Positions 7,632 through 15,989 of a DNA stretch of 41,496 nucleotides are shown here, piece after piece (positions within the stretch are counted from its first letter, which is position 1; each line of letters begins with the position of its first letter). The DNA comes from CAZSBB01 sp964605235. Its GTDB lineage: Bacteria > Planctomycetota > Phycisphaerae > Phycisphaerales > Phycisphaeraceae. The DNA is taken from contig CAZSBB010000049.1 of assembly GCA_964605235.1 (NCBI GenBank), positions 1-41,496 of the forward strand, written 5' to 3'. The position numbers and the translations under genes are program-made. Under the pieces are notes generated by a model. That model saw only the letters and a list, made by a program, of their open reading frames with translations, was not told the origin of the DNA and did no database searches.

Positions 7632-9458
7632 TTACTGAGCAGCGCTGGGGGTGCTTCCGGGGGCTCCGGGGGTTCCGGGGGCTCCGGGGGGCGTCGGCTT
7701 TTTCGGCAGGACCACGCGCAGGTGGGTTTCCTGCAACTGGCGGTCGTCGACGCCCGAGGGGGCCTGGGTCATCAGGTCCGCGCCGTTCTGCGTCTTGGGG
7801 AAGGCAATGACGTCGCGGATGTTGGTGGTGTTTTCCAGGTGCATGACCAGCCGGTCGAGGCCCAGGGCGATGCCGCCGTGCGGGGGCGCGCCAAAGCGCA
7901 GTGCGTCGAGCAGGAAGCCGAATTTGATTTTGGCAGCCTCGTCGTCGATGCCCAGCAGGTTGAAGACTTTCTGCTGGACGTTCATGTCGTGGATACGGAT
8001 GGAGCCGCCGCCGACTTCCGAGCCGTTGACCACGATGTCGTACGCCAGAGCTTTGACCGCGCCGGGGTCGGATTCGAGCTTGTCCATATCCTGCGGGCGG
8101 GGCGAGGTGAAGGGATGGTGCAGGCTGTCCCAGCGTTTTTCGCCTTCGTTCCACTCCATGGCCGGGAAGTCGACGACCCACAGCCACTGCCAGTCGCCGG
8201 GCTTGATGAGCTTCAGTTCATGCGCCAGCCGGATGCGCAGCTCGCCGAGGCAGCGGGCGACGATGGAGCGCTTGGCGTCAACGCCGAAGCAGATCAGGTC
8301 GCCATCGACGGCCCCCATGCGGGTGAGTAGTTCGCCGGCGATGGGTTCAATGAACTTGGCGATGCCGGTGGCGCACTTGCCCGCTTCGACCTTGACCAGC
8401 GGCAGGCCGCCGGCGCCGAACTGCTTGATCCATTCCGTCAGGCCGTCGGTGACCTTGCGCGACAGGCTGGCGCCGCCGGGCACACGGATGGCTTTGACCA
8501 CGCCGCCGGCGTCGAGCGCGCCGCGGAAGACTTTGAAATCGGTCTTGGCCGCCAGGTCGCTGATGTCGACATGTTCCATGGCGAAGCGCAGGTCGGGGCG
8601 ATCGCTGCCGTACTTCTCCATGGCTTCTTCATAGCTCATCCGGCGAACGGGCGGAATGTCGAGATCGAGGATTTCCTTCCAGATCCGCCGCAGCAGACCT
8701 TCGATGATCTCCATCACGTCTTCCTGGTTGACGAAGCTCATCTCCAGGTCGAGCTGGGTGAACTCCGCCTGCCGATCGGCGCGCGGGTCCTCATCGCGGA
8801 AGCAGCGGACAATCTGCATGTACCGCTCCATGCCCGCCACCATCAGAATCTGCTTGAACAACTGCGGGCTCTGCGGCAGGGCGTAGAAGCTGCCCGGCTG
8901 CAACCGCGAAGGCACCAGGAAGTCGCGCGCGCCTTCCGGGGTGCTCTTGCACAGGAAGGGCGTTTCGATTTCATAAAACCCGTGCTCAGCCAGGTAGTCG
9001 CGCATGATCTTGGTCACGCGGAAACGGGTCTTGAGAATCTGCTGCATGCGCGGCCGGCGGAGGTCGATGTAGCGATAGCGCAGCCGGGTGTCCTCGCCCA
9101 CCTTGCCCGCGTCGTCGGGGGTGAAGGGCGGGGTGACCGCTTTGTTGAGAATCTCCAGCTCGTCGGCATGAATCTCAATATCGCCGGTCGCCAGCTTGGG
9201 ATTCGCCATGCCCGGCTCGCGCTGCCGGCACTCGCCGCTGGTCCAGATCACGTCCTCGCTGCGCAGGCGGTTGGCGAGCTCATGGGCCTGGGCGTTTTCC
9301 GGGTGGAACACGATCTGGGTGATGCCGTCGCGGTCGCGCAGGTCGATGAAGATGACCCCGCCGTGGTCGCGGTAGCTGTTGACCCAGCCCGCCAGAGCGA
9401 CGCGCTGACCGACATGAGACTGACGCAACTGGCCACAGGTGTGGGAACGCTTCTGCAT
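7632..9458 (-). CDS. aspS: Aspartyl-tRNA synthetase, probably non-discriminating
   Basis: A 608-residue bacterial-type class II synthetase. In order: OB-fold anticodon domain (residues 1-110), catalytic core with motif 2 FRDEDPRADRQAEFTQLD, the bacterial GAD insertion in the middle (about 300-410) and motif 3 GIALGLDRLVMH. In the anticodon domain His32 (YRDHGG) and Gly83 (REPGMANP) match the His31/Gly81 pair associated with charging both tRNA-Asp and tRNA-Asn in Pseudomonas aeruginosa. The start at 9458 is supported by AAGGA about 10 nt upstream; ATG at 9479 and 9506 are alternatives. The C-terminus ends in an odd Pro-Gly-Ala/Thr repeat tail encoded by a 9-bp microsatellite. Divergent from ribE. 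Confidence 0.96.
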   Translation of the reverse strand: MQKRSHTCGQLRQSHVGQRVALAGWVNSYRDHGGVIFIDLRDRDGITQIVFHPENAQAHELANRLRSEDVIWTSGECRQREPGMANPKLATGDIEIHADELEILNKAVTPPFTPDDAGKVGEDTRLRYRYIDLRRPRMQQILKTRFRVTKIMRDYLAEHGFYEIETPFLCKSTPEGARDFLVPSRLQPGSFYALPQSPQLFKQILMVAGMERYMQIVRCFRDEDPRADRQAEFTQLDLEMSFVNQEDVMEIIEGLLRRIWKEILDLDIPPVRRMSYEEAMEKYGSDRPDLRFAMEHVDISDLAAKTDFKVFRGALDAGGVVKAIRVPGGASLSRKVTDGLTEWIKQFGAGGLPLVKVEAGKCATGIAKFIEPIAGELLTRMGAVDGDLICFGVDAKRSIVARCLGELRIRLAHELKLIKPGDWQWLWVVDFPAMEWNEGEKRWDSLHHPFTSPRPQDMDKLESDPGAVKALAYDIVVNGSEVGGGSIRIHDMNVQQKVFNLLGIDDEAAKIKFGFLLDALRFGAPPHGGIALGLDRLVMHLENTTNIRDVIAFPKTQNGADLMTQAPSGVDDRQLQETHLRVVLPKKPTPPGAPGTPGAPGSTPSAAQ

Positions 9459-9549
9459 GGGGGACCGATCCTTCTTCATCAGGGGCGTGCGTGGAAAGCC
9501 CGACATCTTACCAACACACCGGAGCAGGACACAACGCGCGCCCTTGCCC

Positions 9550-9555
9550 TACACT
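9550..9555 (+). promoter_or_regulatory. -10-like hexamer TACACT before ribE
   Basis: TACACT ends 9 nt before the ATG at 9565, giving a predicted leader of zero to three bases. No Shine-Dalgarno sequence is present. Confidence 0.5.
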
Positions 9556-9564
9556 GGCGGCATT

Positions 9565-10263
9565 ATGTTCACTGGCATTGTGGAAACGGCGGGCCGCGTC
9601 GCGGCTCTGGACCCCCAACCGGCCGGCAAACGGCTGCGCATCGACATCGGCGCCTGGCGTCCCCGGCATGGCGAGTTTGCCGCCGGCGACAGCGTGTGCG
9701 TCTCGGGCGTCTGCCTGACGCTGGTGAATCCCCAGCCGGGCATCCTCAGCTTCGATGTGATCCACGAAACGCTCGCCAAGTCGCGTCTGGGCGCGGTGCA
9801 GGTCGGGCAGCGGATCAATCTGGAATCCTCACTGACCGCCGGCACCAGTCTGGGCGGCCACTTCGTGCAGGGCCATGTCGATGGCACGGGCAAAGTCACC
9901 CGCGTGCAGGAAGGCGACGACTGGCGCATCGCCATCGGCGTACCCCAGGACCTGATGCGCTACATGATTCCCAAAGGCTCGGTCGCGCTCGACGGCGTGA
10001 GCATGACCCTCGCGGCTGTGCGCCCGGCACAGTGCGAGATCGAAGTGGCGGTCATTCCCACCACGCTGGAAATCACCACCCTCGGCGAGCTGCGCGCTGG
10101 CGCTCCGGTCAACCTCGAAGCCGACGTGCTCAGCAAGACCATCGTGCATTATCTGGAAAACATGCTGCCCGGCGCGGCAGGCAAGTCGTCCGCAGCCGGC
10201 GGGGTGACGACGGATCTGCTGCGCCAGGCGGGTTTCCTGGCGTCTGCTCAGGATGCCCGCTGA
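9565..10263 (+). CDS. ribE: Riboflavin synthase, alpha subunit
   Basis: A 232-residue enzyme that dismutates two 6,7-dimethyl-8-ribityllumazines to riboflavin, the final step of vitamin B2 synthesis. Its two internally repeated lumazine-binding domains are visible: MFTGIVETAGRV with DSVCVSGVCLTLV and GGHFVQGHVDGTG in the first half, and a second Ser-Val-Ala-Leu-Asp-Gly-Val-Ser-Met-Thr-Leu block with KTIVHYLENML in the second. The start at 9565 matches the invariant MFTGIVE beginning; the frame is open further upstream but without homology. The C-terminus is about 20 residues longer than usual. Other rib genes are not nearby. Convergent with the export operon across a hairpin. Confidence 0.95.
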   Translation: MFTGIVETAGRVAALDPQPAGKRLRIDIGAWRPRHGEFAAGDSVCVSGVCLTLVNPQPGILSFDVIHETLAKSRLGAVQVGQRINLESSLTAGTSLGGHFVQGHVDGTGKVTRVQEGDDWRIAIGVPQDLMRYMIPKGSVALDGVSMTLAAVRPAQCEIEVAVIPTTLEITTLGELRAGAPVNLEADVLSKTIVHYLENMLPGAAGKSSAAGGVTTDLLRQAGFLASAQDAR

Positions 10264-10304
10264 AGTGAGCTTCGCCCCGGCCGGCGCGCAGCCGGAAGTT
10301 CACT
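10264..10304. terminator. Hairpin between convergent ribE and lipoprotein genes
   Basis: AGTGAGCTTC at 10264-10273 pairs with GAAGTTCACT at 10295-10304, ten pairs with one G-T, around a GC-rich loop. It begins directly after the ribE stop and covers the last codons and stop of the lipoprotein gene. There is no long T-run, so intrinsic termination is uncertain; it may serve both strands. Confidence 0.45.
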
Positions 10305-10815
10305 TGCTCGCCTTTCGGTGCAGCAAGGTGGCGCGGATCAACAGCACAGCCGCGTCAGGTCGGGGCCCGGCGGTGCCTTGCACCACCACCTCATCCAACG
10401 GTTTGAGCAGGCCCTCGGGAATCGCCACGGGCGCTCCCTGAGCATCGACCAGTTGCACCGTGGCGCTCCGGGCCTGCAGAATATCACGTGGTTCGCAACA
10501 GTAATCCCAGGGCGTGGGACAGTTGTCGCCGGGGGTGTCGGCGCAACTGGGCAGGGAGGGGTCGACCAGCACCAGCGTGCCCTGAGCGGCACTGATGGGA
10601 TCGCGTCTGCCCCCGATGCGACCCCGCAGGGTGACCGTGTCGCCCGCCTGCACGGTGGCTTTGGCGTCGGTGATCTCCACCGCGCCGGTCAGCGGTTGGG
10701 CGCTGAGCCACGCCGGGGCAGGGCCGGCGTGCTCTGCTTCGGGCGCTCGGTCGCAACCCCCAGCCAGCAATGCCAGCATCGGCATGAGAACGGTCCAGAT
10801 GGTCAGCTTTCGCAT
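10300..10815 (-). CDS. Lipoprotein with Cys-rich OB-like domain, last gene of export operon
   Basis: A 171-residue predicted lipoprotein: MRKLTIWTVLMPMLALLAGGC ends in the lipobox Leu-Ala-Gly-Gly-Cys. AAAGGAG at 10824-10830 is a strong ribosome binding site and fixes the start. The mature part begins with a beta-rich stretch (VQAGDTVTLRGRIGG) like the first strands of an OB fold, followed by the four-cysteine motif CADTPGDNCPTPWDYCCEP, and closes with DEVVVQGTAG. Together with the Cys-rich protein at the other end of the operon this hints at metal or thiol chemistry outside the cytoplasm. No named family is recognised. It starts 32 bp after the permease stop. Confidence 0.85.
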   Translation of the reverse strand: MRKLTIWTVLMPMLALLAGGCDRAPEAEHAGPAPAWLSAQPLTGAVEITDAKATVQAGDTVTLRGRIGGRRDPISAAQGTLVLVDPSLPSCADTPGDNCPTPWDYCCEPRDILQARSATVQLVDAQGAPVAIPEGLLKPLDEVVVQGTAGPRPDAAVLLIRATLLHRKASK

Positions 10816-10846
10816 GAAATCAGCTCCTTTCAAGTTGAACAATGGG

Positions 10847-12019
10847 TCAGAATGATTTGAGGGCTTCGGTGATCGGCAGGCGCAGGCAACGCAGAGCCGG
10901 CGGTACGGCGCCAATGACGCCCACGAGCAGGGCGCTGCCCACCGCCGCCAATTGCACCGGAGCGTCAAGCACCAGCGCGAAGGCGCCCATCGAGAAGCGC
11001 ACCGCCACATCCGACAGCAGCCAACGGCCCAGCACCAGCCCCACCAACGCGCCGATGCTGGCGGCGAAGACTGACTCCTCCGTCAGGCTCAGCACCACCG
11101 CCCGGCGGGAGAAGCCCAAAGCCTGCAGCATGCCCACTTCGCGCACCCGCGCCGCGAAGGCCGCGTACATGGTGTTCAGCCCGCCGAGGATTCCCCCCAG
11201 CGCCACCAGCGTCGCCGTCACCACCACCAGCAGACGGATCGGTTGGTAGAACCGCGCCAGCCCGCGGTAGTAGTCGGCCTCCCGCACGGCGGCGATCTCC
11301 AGGTCCAGCCGGCTTTTCGCCAGCAGGTCCAGTTCCCCATAACCACCTGGTTCGACGCTCACGATCACGCACGAGAGCGAAGCCTCCCGCCGCGTGGCGA
11401 TCTGCAGATCGGTCAAGGGCAGCCAGATTTCCGCCTCCTGCACGGAGCCGGGGGCCTGGAAACGTCCGACAATGGTCCAGTCACGCCCATGAAAATACAG
11501 CGTCTGGCCCACTTCCAGCCGCGCCGCCTGCACCCCCAGACGCACATGCGCCAGCGCGCCCACCAGCAGTTCATCCGCCCCGGGGCCAGGCCAGCGTCCT
11601 GCGGTCAACTCCACCTGGGGATGCACCAGCAGCGCCCGCTCGGTGACCCCCCGCATCACCGCGGGCAACTCCACCGCGCTGGCGGCGTCGGCTTTCACCG
11701 GCAAGGCGGCGTGAATCTCCGGCGAAACCAGCGCGACCGGACCGACCGCCCGCACCTGCCGCACACTGGCGGCCAGAATGCCCTCCACCGCCGCGCCGAT
11801 CTGAGAACGCTCGATCGCTTCCTCGCTGCCGGCGCCCAGGATGATCACGTTCTCATGCAACGGCTCGGGTTGCACGAGCGTGCGCTGCATGCCGCGCACA
11901 AAACCGCCGGCGGTCAGCCCCAGCAGGGTCACCAACACCCCGCCGGTCAGCAGCGCCGCCAGCCGCAGCCGACTGCGGCCCAGGTTGCGTAGTGCGTATT
12001 CAAACGGTAGTTGACGCAT
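10847..12019 (-). CDS. ABC transporter permease, FtsX/MacB type
   Basis: A 390-residue inner-membrane protein starting MRQLPFEYALRNLGRSRLRL. It shows the MacB-like layout: one N-terminal membrane span (LAALLTGGVLVTLLGLTAGGFV), a periplasmic domain of about 200 residues, then three C-terminal spans forming the FtsX core (VVVTATLVALGGILGGLNTMYAAF, VGMLQALGFSRRAVVLSLTEE, VQLAAVGSALLVGVIGAVPP). It should pair with the second permease as a heterodimer driven by the ATPase of the same operon. The start at 12019 removes an unconvincing N-terminal extension. MacB-type transporters transmit force to the periplasm rather than moving solute through the membrane. Confidence 0.9.
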   Translation of the reverse strand: MRQLPFEYALRNLGRSRLRLAALLTGGVLVTLLGLTAGGFVRGMQRTLVQPEPLHENVIILGAGSEEAIERSQIGAAVEGILAASVRQVRAVGPVALVSPEIHAALPVKADAASAVELPAVMRGVTERALLVHPQVELTAGRWPGPGADELLVGALAHVRLGVQAARLEVGQTLYFHGRDWTIVGRFQAPGSVQEAEIWLPLTDLQIATRREASLSCVIVSVEPGGYGELDLLAKSRLDLEIAAVREADYYRGLARFYQPIRLLVVVTATLVALGGILGGLNTMYAAFAARVREVGMLQALGFSRRAVVLSLTEESVFAASIGALVGLVLGRWLLSDVAVRFSMGAFALVLDAPVQLAAVGSALLVGVIGAVPPALRCLRLPITEALKSF

Positions 12020-12057
12020 GATCTGTTCAGTGCTCCAACCAACAGCAGGGCTTGGTC

Positions 12058-13209
12058 CTACACCGCACGGAAGCAAGCGGCGATGGGACGCCGCGCCGCC
12101 TGCCACGCCGGCGCCAGTCCCGCCAGCACGCCCAGTCCGCCGCACACCAGCAGGCCCGTCGCCAGCAGCGCCGGCTCAGCGTGGACGGGGATCGACAAGC
12201 CTTCGACCGACAACGCCACGTTGCTCCAATGCGCCGCCGCCAGCGCCAGACTCGCTCCCAGGAACCCCCCCAGCAGCGCCAGCAAGGCGCCTTCCGCGAC
12301 GATCAGCCCCGCCACCAGCCGGCTGCTGTATCCGAGCGTCTGCAGCACGGCGTGTTCCATCACCCGGCTTTGCACCCCCAGCATGATGGAATTGCCCACC
12401 AGCGCCAGCACCGCCGCCAGACAGCCCACCCCCAGCCAGCGGGCAAAGCCCACCAGTTCCACCACGTCGTCGGCGATCCGGGCGACAAACGCCTTCTCGG
12501 TGAACGTGCTGGTGGGATCCTGCGCATTGGCGAACAATTGATCGATCGCCTGGGCGACCGGTCCCAGCTGCGCCGGTTCCGTCACCTGGATGTTGAACTG
12601 TGTGACCACGCCCAGCCGATCGCGCCCCGCCAGTTGCACGAACGGCAGTGCGGTGTACGCCACATTCTGATCCTGGGGATCGTCGCTGGTGAAGACGCCC
12701 GCCACATAGACGGTGATGCCCGCCGCATCGAACGTCATGCCCGGACGCAACCCGCGCCGTTTTGCGAGTGTCTGGCCGACCAGCGCCGCATCGGTGCGCC
12801 GCCGCCAGTCGTCCAGTGAACCTTCGAGCAACTGCAGAGCCGGGCCGCGCTGAGCGAGGAATGCTTCTTTCGGCACCCCGCGGAAAGTCACCACATCCAG
12901 ACTGGTGCGGCAGTTGGTGACGACGATCTTCATGGGCGTGACCGCCGCGACGCCCGGGAGTTTGGCGATGCGTGGACCATAATCTTCGGGCAGCTCGCTG
13001 GTGGCGGGGCAAAAGCGGCTCTGTCGATAGACCACCAGCGTGGTGTCGCCGGCGGTCTGCTCGGTCGCCGTGCGCACGCCCGCCTGCAGCGCCTGCACGA
13101 GGGTGAAGAGGAACATGGCGATGGCGATGCCGGCGGCGGTCAGCAGCGTCCGGCCGCGCTGCCGCAGCACCTGTTTGAGCACCAGGGGTCCATAGCGCAA
13201 CAGGCTCAT
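12058..13209 (-). CDS. ABC transporter permease, FtsX/MacB type
   Basis: A 383-residue second permease of the same class: N-terminal span (RTLLTAAGIAIAMFLFTLVQ), a periplasmic domain with two Cys (SRFCPATSEL and VTNCRTSL), then three C-terminal spans (WLGVGCLAAVLALVGNSIMLG, GALLALLGGFLGASLALAAAH, LLATGLLVCGGLGVLAGLAPA) with the FtsX signature VMEHAVLQTLGYSSRLVAGLIVAE. Its ATG overlaps the ATPase stop (ATGA), and the other permease follows after 38 bp. The two permeases are diverged from each other, so a heterodimer is expected. Confidence 0.9.
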   Translation of the reverse strand: MSLLRYGPLVLKQVLRQRGRTLLTAAGIAIAMFLFTLVQALQAGVRTATEQTAGDTTLVVYRQSRFCPATSELPEDYGPRIAKLPGVAAVTPMKIVVTNCRTSLDVVTFRGVPKEAFLAQRGPALQLLEGSLDDWRRRTDAALVGQTLAKRRGLRPGMTFDAAGITVYVAGVFTSDDPQDQNVAYTALPFVQLAGRDRLGVVTQFNIQVTEPAQLGPVAQAIDQLFANAQDPTSTFTEKAFVARIADDVVELVGFARWLGVGCLAAVLALVGNSIMLGVQSRVMEHAVLQTLGYSSRLVAGLIVAEGALLALLGGFLGASLALAAAHWSNVALSVEGLSIPVHAEPALLATGLLVCGGLGVLAGLAPAWQAARRPIAACFRAV

Positions 13210-13928
13210 GGCGCAACCTCCAGTGGTTGGGCTTCCGCGGGCGCGGCGGTGGTGAAGTCGCGCACCAGCTTGCCTTTGTCCAGATGCAGTGTCCGCCGGG
13301 CATACGCCGCTGCCTGCGGATCGTGCGTCACCATCAGGATGGTGCGCTGCTGCTGTTCGTTGAGCTCCGCCAGCAGTTGCAGAATGGCACGGGCGGCGGG
13401 TTTGTCCAGATCGCCGGTGGGTTCGTCGGCGACCAGCAGCGCCGGTTCAGTGACGATGGCGCGGGCAATGGCGACCCGCTGCTCCTGTCCGCCCGAAAGC
13501 TGGCGCGGGTAATGGTCCTGGCGGTCGGCGATGCCCACCCGGTCCAGGGCCGCCAGCACGCGCGACTGGCGTTGCCGGCGGGTGAGTGGCTGCAGCAGCA
13601 GCGGCAGTTCGACGTTCTCGTAGGCGGTCAGTACCGGCACAAGGTTGTAAAGCTGAAAGATGTAGCCCACCTGCCGCGCCCGCCATGCCGCCAGTTGGTT
13701 GCGCGACAACGCCCCCAGTTCCACGCCGTCGATGCACAGGGAACCTTCGGTGGGATGGTCGATGCCGGCGATGAGATTGAGCAACGTGGTTTTGCCGCTG
13801 CCGCTGGGCCCCATCAGCGTGAGGAATTCACCACGCTGCACCGTCAGGTCGACGCCATCGAGCGGCCGAATCACCGTGGGGCCTTTGCGGTACTCCCGGA
13901 CCAGTTGTCGGGTGACGATCATGCTCAT
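13206..13928 (-). CDS. ABC transporter ATP-binding protein, LolD/MacB type
   Basis: A 240-residue nucleotide-binding subunit. Walker A is GPSGSGKTTLLNLIAG (about residues 39-54), the Q-loop FQLYNLVPVLTAYENVELP, the signature LSGGQEQRVAIARAI, Walker B LLVADEPTGDLD and the H-loop MVTHD, all intact. The LYNLVP/ENVELPL pattern is typical of the LolD/FtsE/MacB branch that works with FtsX-type permeases. The start at 13928 has GGAGGG about 6 nt upstream and overlaps the stop of the adaptor gene by ATGA; its own stop overlaps the next permease start. The three genes are therefore translationally coupled. Confidence 0.95.
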   Translation of the reverse strand: MSMIVTRQLVREYRKGPTVIRPLDGVDLTVQRGEFLTLMGPSGSGKTTLLNLIAGIDHPTEGSLCIDGVELGALSRNQLAAWRARQVGYIFQLYNLVPVLTAYENVELPLLLQPLTRRQRQSRVLAALDRVGIADRQDHYPRQLSGGQEQRVAIARAIVTEPALLVADEPTGDLDKPAARAILQLLAELNEQQQRTILMVTHDPQAAAYARRTLHLDKGKLVRDFTTAAPAEAQPLEVAP

Positions 13929-15484
13929 GACTGGCCCTCCGCGGAGGCATTCCATTGCATGCGCACCGACTGGTGGGGTTGCAGGCCAGCCGGGTCTAGC
14001 ACCAGCAATTCGCCCGGACGCAACTCGCCGCGCACCTGCAGCAGATCGCCCTCGACCGTTCCCGGCTCGACCGGCAGCGGGATCACCTGGCCCTGCACGC
14101 CGCGCCGCTGGCGCACGGCCCAGACCTGGCCATCGTGCAGACAACGCCGGTCGATGCGCCAGGGAGCGCCGGTCAACGCCGCCGCCGCCGCCCCAGCCGC
14201 AGGAGCCTGCGTCACCAGAAACTTGACTCGGGTGAGCATCTCCGGCCGCAAAGCCGGATCGGGATCGACCACCCGCACTTTCACCTGCAGCGTGTTCTTC
14301 TGCAGGTCCGCGGCATGGGTGATGCGCGTGACCTCGCCCTGGAACACCCGCTCGGGCAGCACTTCGACAATGACCTGACAGGTCTGCCCCACCCGCACCA
14401 GCGCCGCATCCGCCAGCGGCACATCGACCCGCACCTGCATCCGGGCGGGATCGTACAAATGCAGCAGATGCGCCGAGTGCGGATCATCCATGCCGAGCAT
14501 GACCTTGTCGCCGGGGGCTTTGAGCCGGCGCATCACGTAGCCGGTGATGGGAGCGGTGATGGTCATGCGCTGCCGGCGCAGCTGAGCGATCGCCAGCTCA
14601 GCGCCGGCGCGTTCGACCTGGGCATTGGCCTGGGCAAGCTCTGCGGTCGCCAGGTCCAGCGCGCGGCGTTCGTCGATGCGCAACTGGGCATTCTCCCGGG
14701 CGGCGGCCAGTTCCGCTTCCAACTGCCGGACTTTGGCGGTAAGCACCGGCTGACGTTGCTGCATCACCTTGACCGCCGCGGCCTGGGCTTCAACCTGTTG
14801 CTGCAGGATCAGGCGTTCGCGTTCATTGGCGGCGCCCTGCTCATGGGCGACCTGCAGCCGCGCCAGCTCCTGACGCCAGCGTTCCAGCAGCGCCGTTTCC
14901 TGTTCGACCATGGCCGGTTGCTGCGCCAGTTCCCCTTGCGCTTGTGCCAACTGGGCTGCTGTGGTTTCCACCGCGCGGCGTCGCTCAACCGGATGGTCCC
15001 AGTCGCGCTGCGCCGAGCGCTGCCTCACCTGCGCTGCCTGCAAACGCGCCTGGGCATCATGCATTTGCGCTTGCGCCAGGGTCAGCGCCAGTTGGGCGTC
15101 GTCGGGAACAAGCTCCGCCACCACCGCGCCGGCTACGACCTGCTCGCCCTCGAGCGCGTGAATCGCCTGCACCGTTCCATCGGCGAGCGCGGCGGCGGCA
15201 ATGTAGTAAGGGTCCGGCTCCAGCCAGCCCGGGGCTTGCACGGTGCGCCCCGACGGCAATGTTGCCGCCATGCCGCGGGGGGCAGCATCCTGCGCCAACG
15301 CCACGGCTGGTCGCACCTGAACCAGCGGTATCGGTTGCATCACTTCCCAGAGCGGGCTGATGGTCAGCAGCACCAGCGCCAGGATCACGGCACCCGGCAG
15401 CACCATGACGCGCCAGGGATGTCGTGGCGCGGCACCTGCGGCCGACGAGCCGGGTGAAGGATCGGTCAATGAGGTAGGGGGCAT
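13925..15484 (-). CDS. HlyD/MacA-type periplasmic adaptor
   Basis: A 519-residue membrane-fusion protein. It has one N-terminal span (VMVLPGAVILALVLLTISPLW, about residues 26-46), a split biotinyl-lipoyl domain (ALADGTVQAIHALEGEQVVAGAVVAEL and MTITAPITGYVMRRLKAPGDKVMLG), and between them a long coiled-coil hairpin rich in Gln and Ala (about 115-300). A beta-barrel domain follows (VRVGQTCQVIVEVLPERVFQGEVTRI). GGGAG precedes the ATG. It should link the ABC permeases to an outer-membrane TolC-like channel; no TolC gene is in the window. The hairpin is longer than in typical MacA, suggesting a different partner. Confidence 0.93.
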   Translation of the reverse strand: MPPTSLTDPSPGSSAAGAAPRHPWRVMVLPGAVILALVLLTISPLWEVMQPIPLVQVRPAVALAQDAAPRGMAATLPSGRTVQAPGWLEPDPYYIAAAALADGTVQAIHALEGEQVVAGAVVAELVPDDAQLALTLAQAQMHDAQARLQAAQVRQRSAQRDWDHPVERRRAVETTAAQLAQAQGELAQQPAMVEQETALLERWRQELARLQVAHEQGAANERERLILQQQVEAQAAAVKVMQQRQPVLTAKVRQLEAELAAARENAQLRIDERRALDLATAELAQANAQVERAGAELAIAQLRRQRMTITAPITGYVMRRLKAPGDKVMLGMDDPHSAHLLHLYDPARMQVRVDVPLADAALVRVGQTCQVIVEVLPERVFQGEVTRITHAADLQKNTLQVKVRVVDPDPALRPEMLTRVKFLVTQAPAAGAAAAALTGAPWRIDRRCLHDGQVWAVRQRRGVQGQVIPLPVEPGTVEGDLLQVRGELRPGELLVLDPAGLQPHQSVRMQWNASAEGQS

Positions 15485-15571
15485 GCACAGTACTCCCGAG
15501 TGTCAGGCGAACCAATACCGCTCGCGCCGGCGGCACAAGCAGCACACACACATGTTCACACTGCAATCGGG

Positions 15572-15922
15572 TTACTGGGGAGGGCGGTCGGGAGGATGCT
15601 GGGAGGTGGATGGCAACGCCCGCGCATGGGTCGACGGCAATCGGCTGGCGATCAGTCGCTGAACCATCACAGAGCAGCTGGCGGGCAGCGCCTGAACGCT
15701 GAAACAGCAGCCCTTGCAACTGGCACAGGTGCGGGGATTGCCCGGCACGTCGCGCGGACAACACCCGCACGGGGCGGCAACACCTGGCGTTGCCACGACA
15801 ACGGCGTGCTGGAGCGCCGCGTGGGCGGGCGCCTTTTGCGGACAGCAGGCGTCGGCGCGCGCAACGGAAGCGGCCGTCAGCAGCGGGAGTGTCGCAATGG
15901 CCCAGCACAGCAGTCGCAACAT
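15572..15922 (-). CDS. Small Cys-rich secreted protein, first gene of export operon
   Basis: A 116-residue protein with a signal peptide (MLRLLCWAIATLPLLTAASVARA, cleavage before DACC). The mature chain carries about ten cysteines in clusters: ACCPQ, CGCCP, CASCKGCCFS and ASCSV, followed by a basic, proline-rich tail. The cluster spacing suggests metal binding or multiple disulfides; no family is recognised. TACTAT lies 6 nt before the ATG at 15922, which supports the start and makes this the first gene of the operon; the adaptor follows after 87 bp. It may be the exported or sensed partner of the transporter. The gene is short and the region is GC-rich, so it needs transcript support. Confidence 0.62.
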   Translation of the reverse strand: MLRLLCWAIATLPLLTAASVARADACCPQKAPAHAALQHAVVVATPGVAAPCGCCPRDVPGNPRTCASCKGCCFSVQALPASCSVMVQRLIASRLPSTHARALPSTSQHPPDRPPQ

Positions 15923-15928
15923 GCCTAC

Positions 15929-15934
15929 ATAGTA
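15929..15934 (-). promoter_or_regulatory. -10-like hexamer TACTAT, promoter of export operon
   Basis: TACTAT ends 6 nt before the ATG of the Cys-rich protein. This close consensus match implies a leaderless operon start here. Confidence 0.6.
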
Positions 15935-15989
15935 GGGCACAGTAGCTGCGGCGTCGATGCCCGGCGGCAGATTTCCGATGGGGCGCGGC

